From Bacillus mesophilus (GTDB lineage Bacteria > Bacillota > Bacilli > Bacillales > SA4): DNA of 64,000 nucleotides. Shown here in pieces: positions 17,982 through 26,939 of the stretch. The position numbers and the translations under genes were made by a program. The DNA is taken from contig NZ_JAAIWM010000005.1 in NCBI RefSeq assembly GCF_011008845.1, positions 248,001-312,000 on the forward strand. The letters are read 5' to 3'. Each line of letters starts with the position of its first letter. The stretch's first letter is position 1. The notes beneath the pieces were generated by a model. It made no database searches. It had not been told where the DNA came from and saw only the letters and a program-made list of their open reading frames with translations.

Positions 17982-19424
17982 ATGGGATATGCTGTAGAAA
18001 GCCCATTGGAAAATGGTTTTAAACCACGTAGGAAATCAGCTTCCTGGTTTAGAAGTTGGAAATTCATTGTATCCAGTATAATCATACTGACTTCAATCTT
18101 CTGTTTAGCAAGTTATTTGTATCAGATTAACCATTTTAATTCTAATGTCTTCATTAACGATATAAAGGTTGGTGGCCTATCTGCTGAGCAAGCTCTTAGG
18201 AGATTACAATCAACTGTTTTAAAAAATGAAGTTTATGTTGGAGAACAGAAAATAATCGATGGTATAGATACAGAAATGAGATTTACAGAAGCAGACCTTC
18301 CTAGTTTTGAAAAACTTCTAGAAGAGCAGATGACAATTTTCCCTTCATCTAAAGAAAAAACCTACACATTAACACCAACTAATGATGATCAATACCGTAA
18401 CATCATATTAAAGTATGATTTGGAACAAAAACTCATTTCCATGAATCAGGACTTAACGGCACCGTTCAATGCTAATGCCATTCTTGAGAATGGAAACATC
18501 ACCATCTCAAAAGGCTATGAGGGAACTCAATATGATGTATCTAGTTTAATAAAGGAGTTTGAAACTAAAGAATATATAAGCACGATTAGTTTAGATCCTG
18601 TATACCTACAACCACTCAGAGAAGATAGTCAATATGTAAAGGATATACAAGAAAAGCTACAGACACTTCTTCAGCATACCGTTAACTATCAGGTGCAGGA
18701 TCAAACGTATTCTCTAAAAGCAGGCGAACTCATAAAGAATGCATCAGTCTCTGATGATATGAAAATTACACTTGACCCTTTTCATATCAAAAATAAGATA
18801 ACTGAAATTAACCAAGCACACTCTACTTTAAATAAGGATTTTAGTTTTAAAACTCATTCTGGTGCAGATATAACAGTAAAAGGAGAAGGTTATGGGTGGG
18901 CACTTGATATTGAAGCTGAGACATCATTGATTAAAGAAGCATTTGAAGCTGGTAATCAATCAATCTCCGCTTCTACTGTTCACGGAAATGGCTGGAGCAA
19001 TGAGGGCTATGGCTATGATGCCGTTACAAACGATGGGATAGGCGATACGTATGCTGAAGTGTCCATTAAAGACCAACGTATGTGGCTTTATAAAGAAGGA
19101 AAAATGATTTTCACTACCCATGTAGTGACTGGCAAGAAAAGTGCTGGGCAAGATACCGAACCAGGTGTATGGTATATCCTTTATAAAAGGACACCATACA
19201 CACTTACTGGTACTTCAGCCGAGAATCCTTACTCTATTGATGTTAATTATTGGGCACCTTTTACGAACAGTGGTCAGGGATTCCACGATGCCAGCTGGCG
19301 AAGTAATTGGAGTGGCAATGCTTATCTAAACGCAGGGTCAAATGGCTGTGTTAATGTTCCTCCCGGTGTGATGAAAACTGTATTTGAAAATCTAACTGTG
19401 TATCAGCCGGTTGTTATTTATTAG
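17982..19424 (+). CDS. L,D-transpeptidase (YkuD) with PG-binding-4 domains
   Basis: About 480 aa from the ATG at 17982 with GGGGGAAA upstream. An N-terminal cytoplasmic stretch and one transmembrane segment (about residues 25-47) precede two peptidoglycan-binding-4 repeats (about 60-330) and a C-terminal YkuD domain. The catalytic motif is visible as NAGSNGCVNVPP, with the nucleophile Cys in SxGCxN and the His upstream in GFHDASW. This class forms 3-3 crosslinks or attaches proteins in the wall. It acts outside the membrane. No partner genes are adjacent. Confidence 0.9.
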   Translation: MGYAVESPLENGFKPRRKSASWFRSWKFIVSSIIILTSIFCLASYLYQINHFNSNVFINDIKVGGLSAEQALRRLQSTVLKNEVYVGEQKIIDGIDTEMRFTEADLPSFEKLLEEQMTIFPSSKEKTYTLTPTNDDQYRNIILKYDLEQKLISMNQDLTAPFNANAILENGNITISKGYEGTQYDVSSLIKEFETKEYISTISLDPVYLQPLREDSQYVKDIQEKLQTLLQHTVNYQVQDQTYSLKAGELIKNASVSDDMKITLDPFHIKNKITEINQAHSTLNKDFSFKTHSGADITVKGEGYGWALDIEAETSLIKEAFEAGNQSISASTVHGNGWSNEGYGYDAVTNDGIGDTYAEVSIKDQRMWLYKEGKMIFTTHVVTGKKSAGQDTEPGVWYILYKRTPYTLTGTSAENPYSIDVNYWAPFTNSGQGFHDASWRSNWSGNAYLNAGSNGCVNVPPGVMKTVFENLTVYQPVVIY

Positions 19425-19498
19425 AGATAGAACAAAATTAGAATGAGTAATCTTAAAAAAGATACTTGATGCTAGGCTCATGATGGGAGAATATTTTT

Positions 19499-19875
19499 AT
19501 GGGAAATACAATGATTAAGAATGTTGGTCAAATTGGGTTACCTGTTAAAGATATAAATAGAGCAGTAGATTTTTATAAAGAAAAATTAGGACTCTCCCTT
19601 TTATTTAACACGAACAGCATGGCATTCTTTGAATGCCATGAACTGCGGCTTATGCTGACACTTCCAGAAAAAGAAGAGTACACACATTCAAGTTCAGTTA
19701 TTTATTTTCAGGTTCATAATATAAAAGACTCTTATGAACTTCTACTAGAAAAAAAGTGACATTTATTGACCAACCTCATGTTGTAGCTAAGATGGGAACA
19801 ACAGAAACATGGATGGTATTCTTTAAGGACACAGAGGATAATACTCATGCATTGATGAGTGAAGTGGAAGTTTAA
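19499..19875 (+). pseudogene. VOC (glyoxalase/bleomycin-resistance fold) protein, frameshifted
   Basis: The first 86 codons (IGLPVKDINRAVDFYKEKLG, then MAFFECHELRLML) are a typical VOC module. The frame closes at TGA in AAAAAAAGTGACA, but the next frame carries on with VTFIDQPHVVAKMGTTETW and HALMSEVEV to 19875. One extra A in the seven-A run restores a full protein of about 125 aa. The metal ligand Glu and His positions are then present. Function is unassigned. It may be an intact gene with a base-call error. Confidence 0.75.
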
Positions 19876-19885
19876 GAGAATAAGT

Positions 19886-19922
19886 GAGACCGTCTCATGA
19901 GGTGAGGACGGTCTCCTTCGTT
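19886..19922 (+). terminator. Terminator after the VOC gene
   Basis: GAGACCGTC (19886-19894) pairs with GACGGTCTC (19907-19915), then CTTCGTTTTG. Confidence 0.75.
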
Positions 19923-19956
19923 TTGTAAAAATATAAGCTATTCAACTCAGGCTCTA

Positions 19957-20709
19957 TTACGATCGTTTTCTCTTAACTAAAAAGAAGATAACTATTGCAG
20001 TAATAACTACCAATATTAGTATTGTATAAAAGATATAGGTTGGGTTTTTATCTATGTCTTCAGGAATAAACCTACTCGCAATAGGGCCAAGTGATAAGAA
20101 CAATGGAACTAGAATGGTAAACCAGGTTTTAGTATATAGTGCTGAAGCAATAAAGATAGCAATACATACAAGGATAATGACGTTATTTTGAAAAGGGGTC
20201 GCTATATAGACAGATTGGAAACCTTGCTCTCTATACCAAAGTAAAACAATAACACCTAAACCAGTAACCAGAAAACTAGTTCCAATAGTCAACATATAAC
20301 CCCATTTTGAATGAAGGAACTTAGGTAATACTTTGAATAACAGGAAACTATAAATCACTAGTCCTATCATTCCCCCGACAATCGCTATCAATATAATACC
20401 TTTTGATAATGAAAAACTATCTTCTAGGGCAGGTCCAAAACTGAAATAAGCTGCCAAAAGAAGAATCATCATTGGTATTAAACCAACCATTTGCCGATAG
20501 TCGGTACTCATTGATTCTCCAATACTCTTCATATACTGCTTAGGGCTTTCCCCAATAATATGTCTAACATCTTTACCCTCTAATTCTGCCTCCATTAAAT
20601 GAACTTCGAGTTCCTCTGTAATTTCATTTACTTCTTTTTCATTTTTTCCCTTTGATAGTAAATATAAGCGAAGTTCTATCAAAAACTGATCGGATTGTTT
20701 GGAAAGCAA
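19957..20709 (-). CDS. HAAS-domain multi-pass membrane protein
   Basis: A 250-aa protein. The N-terminal 70 residues (FLIELRLYLLSKGKNEKEV, EELEVHLMEAELEGKDV) match the HAAS/DUF1129-like helical domain that accompanies PadR regulators. Six to seven transmembrane helices follow, ending in a basic tail (VKRKRS). The start is TTG with GGGGGATTT upstream, one base after the padR stop. The pair probably acts as a membrane-stress or efflux-linked module. The molecular role of the family is unknown. Confidence 0.75.
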   Translation of the reverse strand: MLSKQSDQFLIELRLYLLSKGKNEKEVNEITEELEVHLMEAELEGKDVRHIIGESPKQYMKSIGESMSTDYRQMVGLIPMMILLLAAYFSFGPALEDSFSLSKGIILIAIVGGMIGLVIYSFLLFKVLPKFLHSKWGYMLTIGTSFLVTGLGVIVLLWYREQGFQSVYIATPFQNNVIILVCIAIFIASALYTKTWFTILVPLFLSLGPIASRFIPEDIDKNPTYIFYTILILVVITAIVIFFLVKRKRS

Positions 20710-20710
20710 T

Positions 20711-21040
20711 TTAAATCCCCCTTTTATTTAACACATTGTTAACAGTGAAACTTAACTTTTCCCAACGTTTAGTAAATAACGTTAATTCTCTTTCACCTTT
20801 TTCAGTTAATGAGTAATATTTCCTTTTAGGTCCAGCAGTTGATTTTCTTAAAGTGGTACTTACTAATCCTTCTTTTTGCATACGTAGTAATAAAGGATAA
20901 ATGGTCCCTTCACTAAAGGAATTAAACCCATAAGATTCTAACTTCGCTGCCAATTCATATCCATAAATTTCTCCATCTTTAATGATTGCTAAAAGACAAC
21001 CATCTAAAATTCCTTTTAACATCTGAGTAGTATCTGCCAT
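20711..21040 (-). CDS. PadR-family transcriptional regulator
   Basis: About 109 aa. The winged-helix core (MLKGILDGCLLAII, YGYELAAKLESYG, GTIYPLLLRMQKEGLV, GPKRKYYSLTEKGE) is a full PadR DNA-binding domain, with the short C-terminal dimerisation helix of the PadR-s1 subfamily. AAAGGAG is placed correctly for the ATG at 21040, so an in-frame start at 21073 is rejected. It is coupled to the HAAS gene. The promoter at 21118-21146 overlaps an inverted repeat, which suggests autoregulation. Confidence 0.88.
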   Translation of the reverse strand: MADTTQMLKGILDGCLLAIIKDGEIYGYELAAKLESYGFNSFSEGTIYPLLLRMQKEGLVSTTLRKSTAGPKRKYYSLTEKGERELTLFTKRWEKLSFTVNNVLNKRGI

Positions 21041-21102
21041 AGAATTTACTCCTTTCACTACCTTGTAATACATGGTAAATACCTAAAAATAATTACCCTG
21101 TT

Positions 21103-21146
21103 ATACAAGATATATTCATTATAAATAATGGTATCTTGTATTGCAA
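21103..21146 (-). promoter_or_regulatory. padR promoter with overlapping inverted-repeat operator
   Basis: On the minus strand, TTGCAA (21146-21141) and TATAAT (21123-21118) are separated by exactly 17 bases. A perfect 10-bp inverted repeat, ATACAAGATA and TATCTTGTAT (21132-21141 and 21103-21112), has one arm in the spacer and the other just after the -10. A repressor bound there would block polymerase. The PadR product is the obvious candidate. Confidence 0.72.
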
Positions 21147-21373
21147 GGTATAAATGGATATTTTTTACACAATGTTTGCACTTAGATTTGTATAACTGGA
21201 CTTAAAATTTCTTTAATTTCTTACTCTTTTGGATACTTCCCTCAGACTAGTCCTAAATTGTCACCATAAATCAATCTGATTCATTCTTATCTGTAAATAA
21301 GTAAAAAGAACCTATTAAGGTCCACGTTTTTTCATTTTTACTCTTCTTAGAATGGGTGAGTAATGGATGGCTT

Positions 21374-21856
21374 TTACTCCTTTCGTAAAGAACTCTCATG
21401 ACCAAGAAGCCATTCCTTTCTCCAAAGACCTCCCGCATAGCCCGTCAACTTACCATCTGAACCGATTATTCGATGACATGGAATCACTATGCTTAATTTA
21501 TTTTTTCCATTTGCATTACCCACCGCTCTAATCGCTTTTTCATTTCCTATTGCTTCGGCGATATCCTTATAGGATACAGTTTCTGCATATGTTATTTCTG
21601 TTAATGCACTCCATACTTTCTTTTGAAAATCTGTTCCTTTAAGTTGATATGGAAATGTAAAATCACTGCGCTTTCCTTTAAAGTATTCATCAAGTTGCTT
21701 TTTACAATCTTCTAAAACCCCAGGAAGTCTGTCTTTGTTATACAGGGTAGGGTTTTCTTGTTCAATAAAAAGTATAGAAAGTATTGCTTCATCTGTACCC
21801 GTTATTTCTATTACTCCTATTGGCGAGTGGTACAACAATCTATAGGTTTCAATCAT
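21374..21856 (-). CDS. ogt: O6-methylguanine-DNA methyltransferase
   Basis: About 160 aa. The active site IVIPCHRIIG carries the acceptor Cys that takes the methyl group from O6-methylguanine irreversibly. The preceding winged helix (YKDIAEAIGNEKAIRAVGNA) holds the Arg finger. The ATG at 21856 has GGAGGT upstream, and the reading overlaps the alkA stop by 8 bp. It is the third gene of an ada-alkA-ogt operon for repairing alkylated DNA. Confidence 0.92.
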   Translation of the reverse strand: MIETYRLLYHSPIGVIEITGTDEAILSILFIEQENPTLYNKDRLPGVLEDCKKQLDEYFKGKRSDFTFPYQLKGTDFQKKVWSALTEITYAETVSYKDIAEAIGNEKAIRAVGNANGKNKLSIVIPCHRIIGSDGKLTGYAGGLWRKEWLLGHESSLRKE

Positions 21857-22757
21857 ATAAGGACCTCCATAGATAGAAAGTAGCATAACCCTGCCACCCC
21901 TCCCATCTTGCTGATAATTCCTCCAATTCTTCAATGGTTGGCTTACGATCATAACCTAATAGTTGCTTTATTGCATTATGAAGACCCACATCTGCTATTG
22001 GAAATGAATTAGTATAGTGTAAGCATTTCATCATTACATAGTCGGCTGTCCACGCCCCTATGCCCCGAAATTGTATTAATGATTTTTTCACTTCTTGATA
22101 ATCTTGTTGTTCTACTATTATTTCCTTAGATAACTCGCCAGTTTTCATAGCTTTTGCTATCCCAATGATATATTCTGCTTTCTTCATTGTAATTTGAAGT
22201 TGCCTTAAGTCGTCGACATTCAAAATTGCTATTTCTTCATAGGAGGGGAATAACCAATATGTATCACCATTAATAATTAAACTTTCACCATATCTTTCTA
22301 CGATTCGTCTCTTTAAGGTGTAAGCAAACGTTAAATTAATTTGCTGTCCTAAAATTGCCCATACGATCGTTTCAAATAAATCATGAATGCTAATCATTCG
22401 TAAGCCGTAATATTTATGAGTAATACCTTTTAAAAGGTTCTCGTGATTCGCCAGTGCATAAAATTCATTTAAATTTGTATTTAAATCAAACCACTCCCAT
22501 ATATATTTTGCCACTTCTTCTCTATCATTTTTGTTGGGGATGTCGTTCAAAAACTCGACTTTGATGTAATGATTTATATATTCAAGCTTAAACAATATTA
22601 ATCTTTCGTTCACTTTTATTAATTTATATAAAGATCCTTCTTTAATCTCATGAAGGACTTCTTGATTGGACCTTCCTAGATATACCAAACACTCTTCAAA
22701 ATTAAACTCCTTAGGAGGATTAATCTTTATATATGATTGACAGTCATTCCAATTCAT
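21849..22757 (-). CDS. alkA: DNA-3-methyladenine glycosylase II (AlkA type)
   Basis: A 302-aa HhH-GPD glycosylase. The helix-hairpin-helix is QFRGIGAWTADYVMM, and the catalytic Asp follows in FPIADVGL. ILGQQINLTFAYTLKRRI is the conserved N-terminal helix. It removes 3-methyladenine and other alkylated bases. It overlaps the ada gene by 14 bp and ogt by 8 bp, so the three are one operon. Confidence 0.9.
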   Translation of the reverse strand: MNWNDCQSYIKINPPKEFNFEECLVYLGRSNQEVLHEIKEGSLYKLIKVNERLILFKLEYINHYIKVEFLNDIPNKNDREEVAKYIWEWFDLNTNLNEFYALANHENLLKGITHKYYGLRMISIHDLFETIVWAILGQQINLTFAYTLKRRIVERYGESLIINGDTYWLFPSYEEIAILNVDDLRQLQITMKKAEYIIGIAKAMKTGELSKEIIVEQQDYQEVKKSLIQFRGIGAWTADYVMMKCLHYTNSFPIADVGLHNAIKQLLGYDRKPTIEELEELSARWEGWQGYATFYLWRSLYD

Positions 22758-23325
22758 CCTTAGAATCTCCTTCCATATTCAGTTTTCGGTATTCGCTCGG
22801 TGAACAATTTTTCTGCATTCTAAACACTCTATAAAAATTAGAAGGACTCTGAAATCCAACTTCGTAGCATATTTCTAGATTTGTCATATCAGAAAACAAT
22901 AGCAAATGTGTCGCTTTATCGACACGGACTTTTTCTAAATAGGAACGAGGTGTCTCCCCAGTCTCTTGCTTAAATGTTCGTTCAAGATAAAATGGACTAA
23001 GACCTACGTATTCCGCTATATCTTTTAATGCTATATTTTCTTTACTTTGGTTGACTAGATAGGTAGTTACTTTTCTAACAAGCTCTATATTTGGGGAATA
23101 TTCAACTTTCGGCTGACATCTTTTACAAGCACGAAACCCAGCATTCTCCACTTCATTCATATCAAAGTAAAACTCTACATTTACTTTCTTTGGCTTTCTA
23201 GACTTACAAGAAGGGCGACAGTATATTTTGGTTGTTTTCACAGCCGTAAAAAATAAGCCATCATATTTCTCATCACAAGCCAAAATCTTATTCCACATCT
23301 CTTCAAACGTAAGACTAATCGTCAT
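22744..23325 (-). CDS. adaA: AdaA-type methylphosphotriester sensor and AraC-type activator
   Basis: About 193 aa. The N-terminal Ada zinc domain has IYCRPSCKSRKP and FRACKRCQP, giving four zinc Cys with the first as methyl acceptor. The C-terminal AraC HTH pair has IALKDIAEYVGLSPFYLERTF and MTNLEICYEVGFQSPSNFYR. The start at 23325 is chosen because GAGGTG lies 6 bases upstream. Known role: methylation by DNA phosphotriesters turns AdaA into an activator of its own operon. Confidence 0.9.
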   Translation of the reverse strand: MTISLTFEEMWNKILACDEKYDGLFFTAVKTTKIYCRPSCKSRKPKKVNVEFYFDMNEVENAGFRACKRCQPKVEYSPNIELVRKVTTYLVNQSKENIALKDIAEYVGLSPFYLERTFKQETGETPRSYLEKVRVDKATHLLLFSDMTNLEICYEVGFQSPSNFYRVFRMQKNCSPSEYRKLNMEGDSKDELE

Positions 23326-23500
23326 CAGCATCACCTCTTCTCTTTCGAATTTACAAATAAACTCTAGTATTCTTTTGCATTTCCCCCAGAAATACACCGT
23401 GAACAGGAATCCAGCTAAACGCTCCTATATGTGTATATTTCATTTTATCAAGGTGACAGTTTCAAATTCGTCCTTATTCTTGCCCTTATGGTCTAAACTA

Positions 23501-23532
23501 AAAAAAGAGAAGTAACTCTTTACTTCTCTACT
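23501..23532 (-). terminator. Terminator of the sensor kinase gene
   Basis: AGAGAAGT (23507-23514) and ACTTCTCT (23523-23530). On the minus strand it is followed by a TTTTTTT run. Confidence 0.7.
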
Positions 23533-23561
23533 AAATTAAATATTATTGGATTTAAGTCAAA

Positions 23562-24764
23562 CTATATGGAGGGGATCCTTACCGTAACTGTAGTCCCTTC
23601 ACCTTTAGAGGATTGGAATTCAATCTTCCCTTTATATTTCTTAACAATACTAAAGCATATCATCATACCTAATCCTGTTCCTTTACTTTTCAGGGAATAA
23701 AAAGGTGTACCTAACGTTGCTATTTCTTCCTCTGTCATTCCACATCCATGATCTATTACTTTAATAACAACAAAATTCTTTTCACTTTCAGCAATCACTT
23801 GAATGATATCACCCATTTTAGAAGCTTCTATTGCGTTTTTAATAATATTTATGAGTAATTGTTTAATCTCTATATGGTTAGCAGAGATTCTACAATCTCC
23901 ATTAACATTCAATTCAATTGATTTATCATGAATGTGTCCATATGAGTGAAGCAAATCAGTTACACTCTGAAGTATAAGTTTTACATCAACAGCTTCAGTC
24001 ACTTTTTCTTTATCTGGCTTAGCCAGAGTTAAGAATTGGGATATGACCTGTTCAGCCGTATTTAATTCATTGATCATCAAGGTACAATGCCCTTTTTGCT
24101 CTTCGCTGAGTGTGGAATCTTGTTTAAATAGCTGCAAAAACCCACTTACAACGGTTAAAGGATTTCTAATCTCATGAGCAACGGCAGCTGAAAGTTGTCC
24201 AGTTGTCTTTAAGCGCTCAGATTGTTGGATTTGTTCATAATAGAGTTGTAGCTTTTTTATGCGAACGTTCATTAAATAAAAAATAAAATAAATGATGATC
24301 TGGCTTACAATAAAGTTGGCAAAATTCCCTATTAAATCCTGTTCTATATGTGGATATAGGTGCCCTTTATCAAGCACCATAATAAAAAGGAAAATGAATG
24401 TAGTCGAAACAAAGTTAAATACTAAAGAAAAATAAAAAAGTCTTGAATCAAAATACAAAATTGAAAGAGCTGGAATAAGACATAAAAAAATAAAGGTGGA
24501 AAAAGTTTCTGGATAAAAGATAAAAAGCGTATAAAAGAAGATCGAAGCAACAATGATAATAGTTATCCTTAAAAAATTGGTGCTTTTCTTAGGATAAAGT
24601 AATAAGCAAATGGACAGGATGACCACTAGTATACAATGGGTTATATAACCAACCTCTAATTTCCCAATACGAGGATTATCAACAAACACCCCTGATATCA
24701 TGATGGCGATTATAATCCACACGACCGTATAATATGTTTTTTTACTAAAATTGATTTCCCTCAT
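23562..24764 (-). CDS. Membrane sensor histidine kinase (KinB/KinC-like)
   Basis: A 400-aa protein with about six N-terminal transmembrane segments (residues 10-165) and no large sensor domain. A HisKA domain follows with the phospho-His in AAVAHEIRNPLTVVSGF, then an HATPase with IIKNAIEAS (N box), DHGCGMTEEE (G1) and GTGLGMMI (G2). No response regulator gene is adjacent, so it is an orphan kinase. That is typical of kinases feeding the Spo0F/Spo0A relay, but this is inference. Confidence 0.85.
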   Translation of the reverse strand: MREINFSKKTYYTVVWIIIAIMISGVFVDNPRIGKLEVGYITHCILVVILSICLLLYPKKSTNFLRITIIIVASIFFYTLFIFYPETFSTFIFLCLIPALSILYFDSRLFYFSLVFNFVSTTFIFLFIMVLDKGHLYPHIEQDLIGNFANFIVSQIIIYFIFYLMNVRIKKLQLYYEQIQQSERLKTTGQLSAAVAHEIRNPLTVVSGFLQLFKQDSTLSEEQKGHCTLMINELNTAEQVISQFLTLAKPDKEKVTEAVDVKLILQSVTDLLHSYGHIHDKSIELNVNGDCRISANHIEIKQLLINIIKNAIEASKMGDIIQVIAESEKNFVVIKVIDHGCGMTEEEIATLGTPFYSLKSKGTGLGMMICFSIVKKYKGKIEFQSSKGEGTTVTVRIPSI

Positions 24765-25075
24765 ACTTACCCCTTTGATTATAGAACTGAATTTTTCTAC
24801 TAGAAAAGTATACCTTATTTTTAATTATAGGTTTGAGTTTATTGTTAGATATTAATTAGTATTTTAATTTTCTTCTTTCTTATCTCTAATGACAAAAAGC
24901 TACATCTATTATTTTACAGTTCCTTTAACCAGTATAACTGAAAAATCATCAAGTATTAACTTGTATATCATACATAGATTTGGAGTTTATATATATACTT
25001 TTCCATTATGTTCTAAGCGAGAAAAAGAGAAGTATCTCCTACTTCTCTAGTAATTTTAGCTATATTTACTTATGC
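24765..25075. other. Intergenic region between cyclase and kinase genes
   Basis: About 310 AT-rich bases holding the kinase promoter and, at its right end, the terminator of the diguanylate cyclase. Nothing else is recognised. Confidence 0.35.
25021..25048 (-). terminator. Terminator of the diguanylate cyclase gene
   Basis: AGAGAAGT (25026-25033) pairs with ACTTCTCT (25041-25048), followed on the minus strand by TTTTTCTC. The stem is the same as the one after the kinase gene. Confidence 0.65.
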
Positions 25076-26134
25076 TTATCCTACATTCGAATAGACAATT
25101 TGATCTCTTCCTCTATCCTTCGCTTCATAGAGCAGCCTATCAACTTTTTCTACTAACTGATCTGGAGTTTCACCATTTTGCTTACAACTTCCAAAACTCA
25201 TGGTTATAGAAAACTCTTGTCCTTCACAGTAAAAAGTTTGCATTGCTACAGCCTGCTTAACCTCAACTAAGAGCTTATTTACTTCAAACTGCTCATTACT
25301 ATATAGTATGATTGCAAATTCTTCTCCCCCATAACGGAAAACCTTCCCTTGTTTCACTGGAATTATAGAGGTGAAAATTGACCCAATTTGACGTAATACT
25401 TTATCTCCCATAACATGCCCATATTGATCATTAATTGATTTAAACTTATCAATATCAGTAAGAGCAAGGTAAAAATCCTTACCATTATCTAAGTCTTTTC
25501 GTAAGCACTCCTGAAATGAACGATGATTAAGTAAATTGGTAAGGTAATCACGATTTGCCACTTCAACTAACAAGTTTTTCTCCGAATGATGCTTTCTTTC
25601 TCTTGAAACAATAATTCCTCCTAAACCACCGATCAGTAACAAAAAGAAAACCTGGCTAAAATAATTGATTAAGCTATGAGATGTAGAAACTTGTATCATA
25701 AAAATGATAGAGTATATCAAAATAAACAAAAATGCAGCTATGACTCCACCTTTGACTCTCCAATACACAGCAATATGCAAAAGAATCAAATATGCCAACG
25801 GAAACAATGGACTTTCGATTCCTCCCGTTAAAGGGATCAGTGCAGAAAAAGCAATAAAGTCAAAAAATGGTCCACACTTAGTCATTAATGTATACATCCT
25901 CGAGCCTTCAGGTGACTTATGTAAATAATAATCTGAAATGCCCATATATAAAACTCCAAAAACTACTAAAGAGATAAAGAAATATAGCTTTAAGTTAACT
26001 GGATTTTCGATATATTGAACGGTGAAGACGCTAATCGACAATACTATAAAAAACCAACGCAAAGAAGAAAAAATAACTTCAAGTGCATGGTCTGAGTGAT
26101 AGGCATCCTTAATTATGAATTTCAAGTGATCCAC
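25076..26134 (-). CDS. Membrane diguanylate cyclase (GGDEF)
   Basis: A 352-aa protein with five to six transmembrane helices (about residues 25-180) and a C-terminal GGDEF domain (about 190-350). The active loop is FRYGGEEFAII, with YLALTDIDKFKSINDQYGH upstream, so catalysis should be intact. The product inhibition I-site (RxxD) is absent, since VKQG occupies that position. It makes c-di-GMP from two GTP. A possible receptor is the PilZ protein at 6.8 kb. No EAL partner is present in the window. Confidence 0.88.
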   Translation of the reverse strand: MDHLKFIIKDAYHSDHALEVIFSSLRWFFIVLSISVFTVQYIENPVNLKLYFFISLVVFGVLYMGISDYYLHKSPEGSRMYTLMTKCGPFFDFIAFSALIPLTGGIESPLFPLAYLILLHIAVYWRVKGGVIAAFLFILIYSIIFMIQVSTSHSLINYFSQVFFLLLIGGLGGIIVSRERKHHSEKNLLVEVANRDYLTNLLNHRSFQECLRKDLDNGKDFYLALTDIDKFKSINDQYGHVMGDKVLRQIGSIFTSIIPVKQGKVFRYGGEEFAIILYSNEQFEVNKLLVEVKQAVAMQTFYCEGQEFSITMSFGSCKQNGETPDQLVEKVDRLLYEAKDRGRDQIVYSNVG

Positions 26135-26288
26135 ATCCTATTAAAAAGCTTCTACTTATATTATAAAGTAAAAGGTGTAGTAATCTACTAAAATTTGTTA
26201 GGATATTATACTTTTCTTTTACATATGTTTCAGTTTACTGTAGGTGATCTTATGGGCAAAGTGCGGCAATGTATTTCCTAGTTTCTAC

Positions 26289-26512
26289 TCAATAATTTTT
26301 ATAATCCACTATAAACAACATCAAGTGTAAGGTTCTTAATTGAAGAACGTCCAAATGCTGCTCAACCAAATGAAGCGGATAACAATTGCGTCCATCAAAA
26401 AGGATAGGCCTCTTCATTAATTCTTCATAGACTTTTATGGATAGATTCTTGATTTCATCCCATTCTGTGACTATGAATGCAATGTCAGCTTGGTACAAGG
26501 CTTCTGTTAGAA
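26289..26512 (-). pseudogene. C-terminal fragment of UDP-glucose/nucleotide-sugar 6-dehydrogenase
   Basis: YQADIAFIVTEWDEIKNLS and KRPILFDGRNCY match the C-terminal domain of UGD/TuaD-type dehydrogenases. After the Cys the similarity is lost (frameshifted tail). The catalytic and NAD domains, about 350 residues, are missing. The frame opens upstream as ILTEALYQAD without a start. It is a relic. Confidence 0.7.
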
Positions 26513-26549
26513 TCGGTCATTCATGTGAATAAAAAACAGCAACTTACCC

Positions 26550-26765
26550 TTAAGTCGACTTCTCACTTCTTCCAAAGCCAGGCAGGTCTATAGCCATAAC
26601 GGAGTATTGCTTTTGTAAAAAAGGAATGATCCGACGAAATGTATAAGTCAAATAAGCAAAACCATGGATTAAAAGAATCGGTGGCTTATCATTCAACATG
26701 TATTCACAGGACAAATTGAGACCAGCTACTTTAAGGTAGGTTTGATTCAAACCATTAACAATCAA
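26550..26765 (-). pseudogene. N-terminal fragment of an alpha/beta hydrolase
   Basis: 71 codons. PPILLIHGFAYLTYTFRRII carries the oxyanion HG motif, and MAIDLPGFGRSEKS is the next strand of the fold. The sequence stops before the nucleophile Ser elbow. It starts at TTG with GGAGGAG upstream. The downstream DNA runs directly into the dehydrogenase fragment, so a deletion seems to have joined the front of one gene to the end of another. Confidence 0.75.
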
Positions 26766-26904
26766 TGTGATCCACTCCTCCGCGATTGATAAATATATGT
26801 TTTATTTTTAATCAATTTGGCCATGAGAATGCAGAATGAAGAAACAAACTATTTTTAGTCTCATGCACTCCATTTTTTCTACCTTACAATAAGGGACCAC
26901 AGCA

Positions 26905-26933
26905 CAAAAAACCCTCTAACATGGTTAGAGGGC
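26905..26933 (-). terminator. Terminator of the leader-controlled MFS gene
   Basis: CCCTCTAAC (26912-26920) pairs with GTTAGAGGG (26924-26932), followed on the minus strand by TTTTTT. Confidence 0.82.
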
Positions 26934-26939
26934 TCACTT

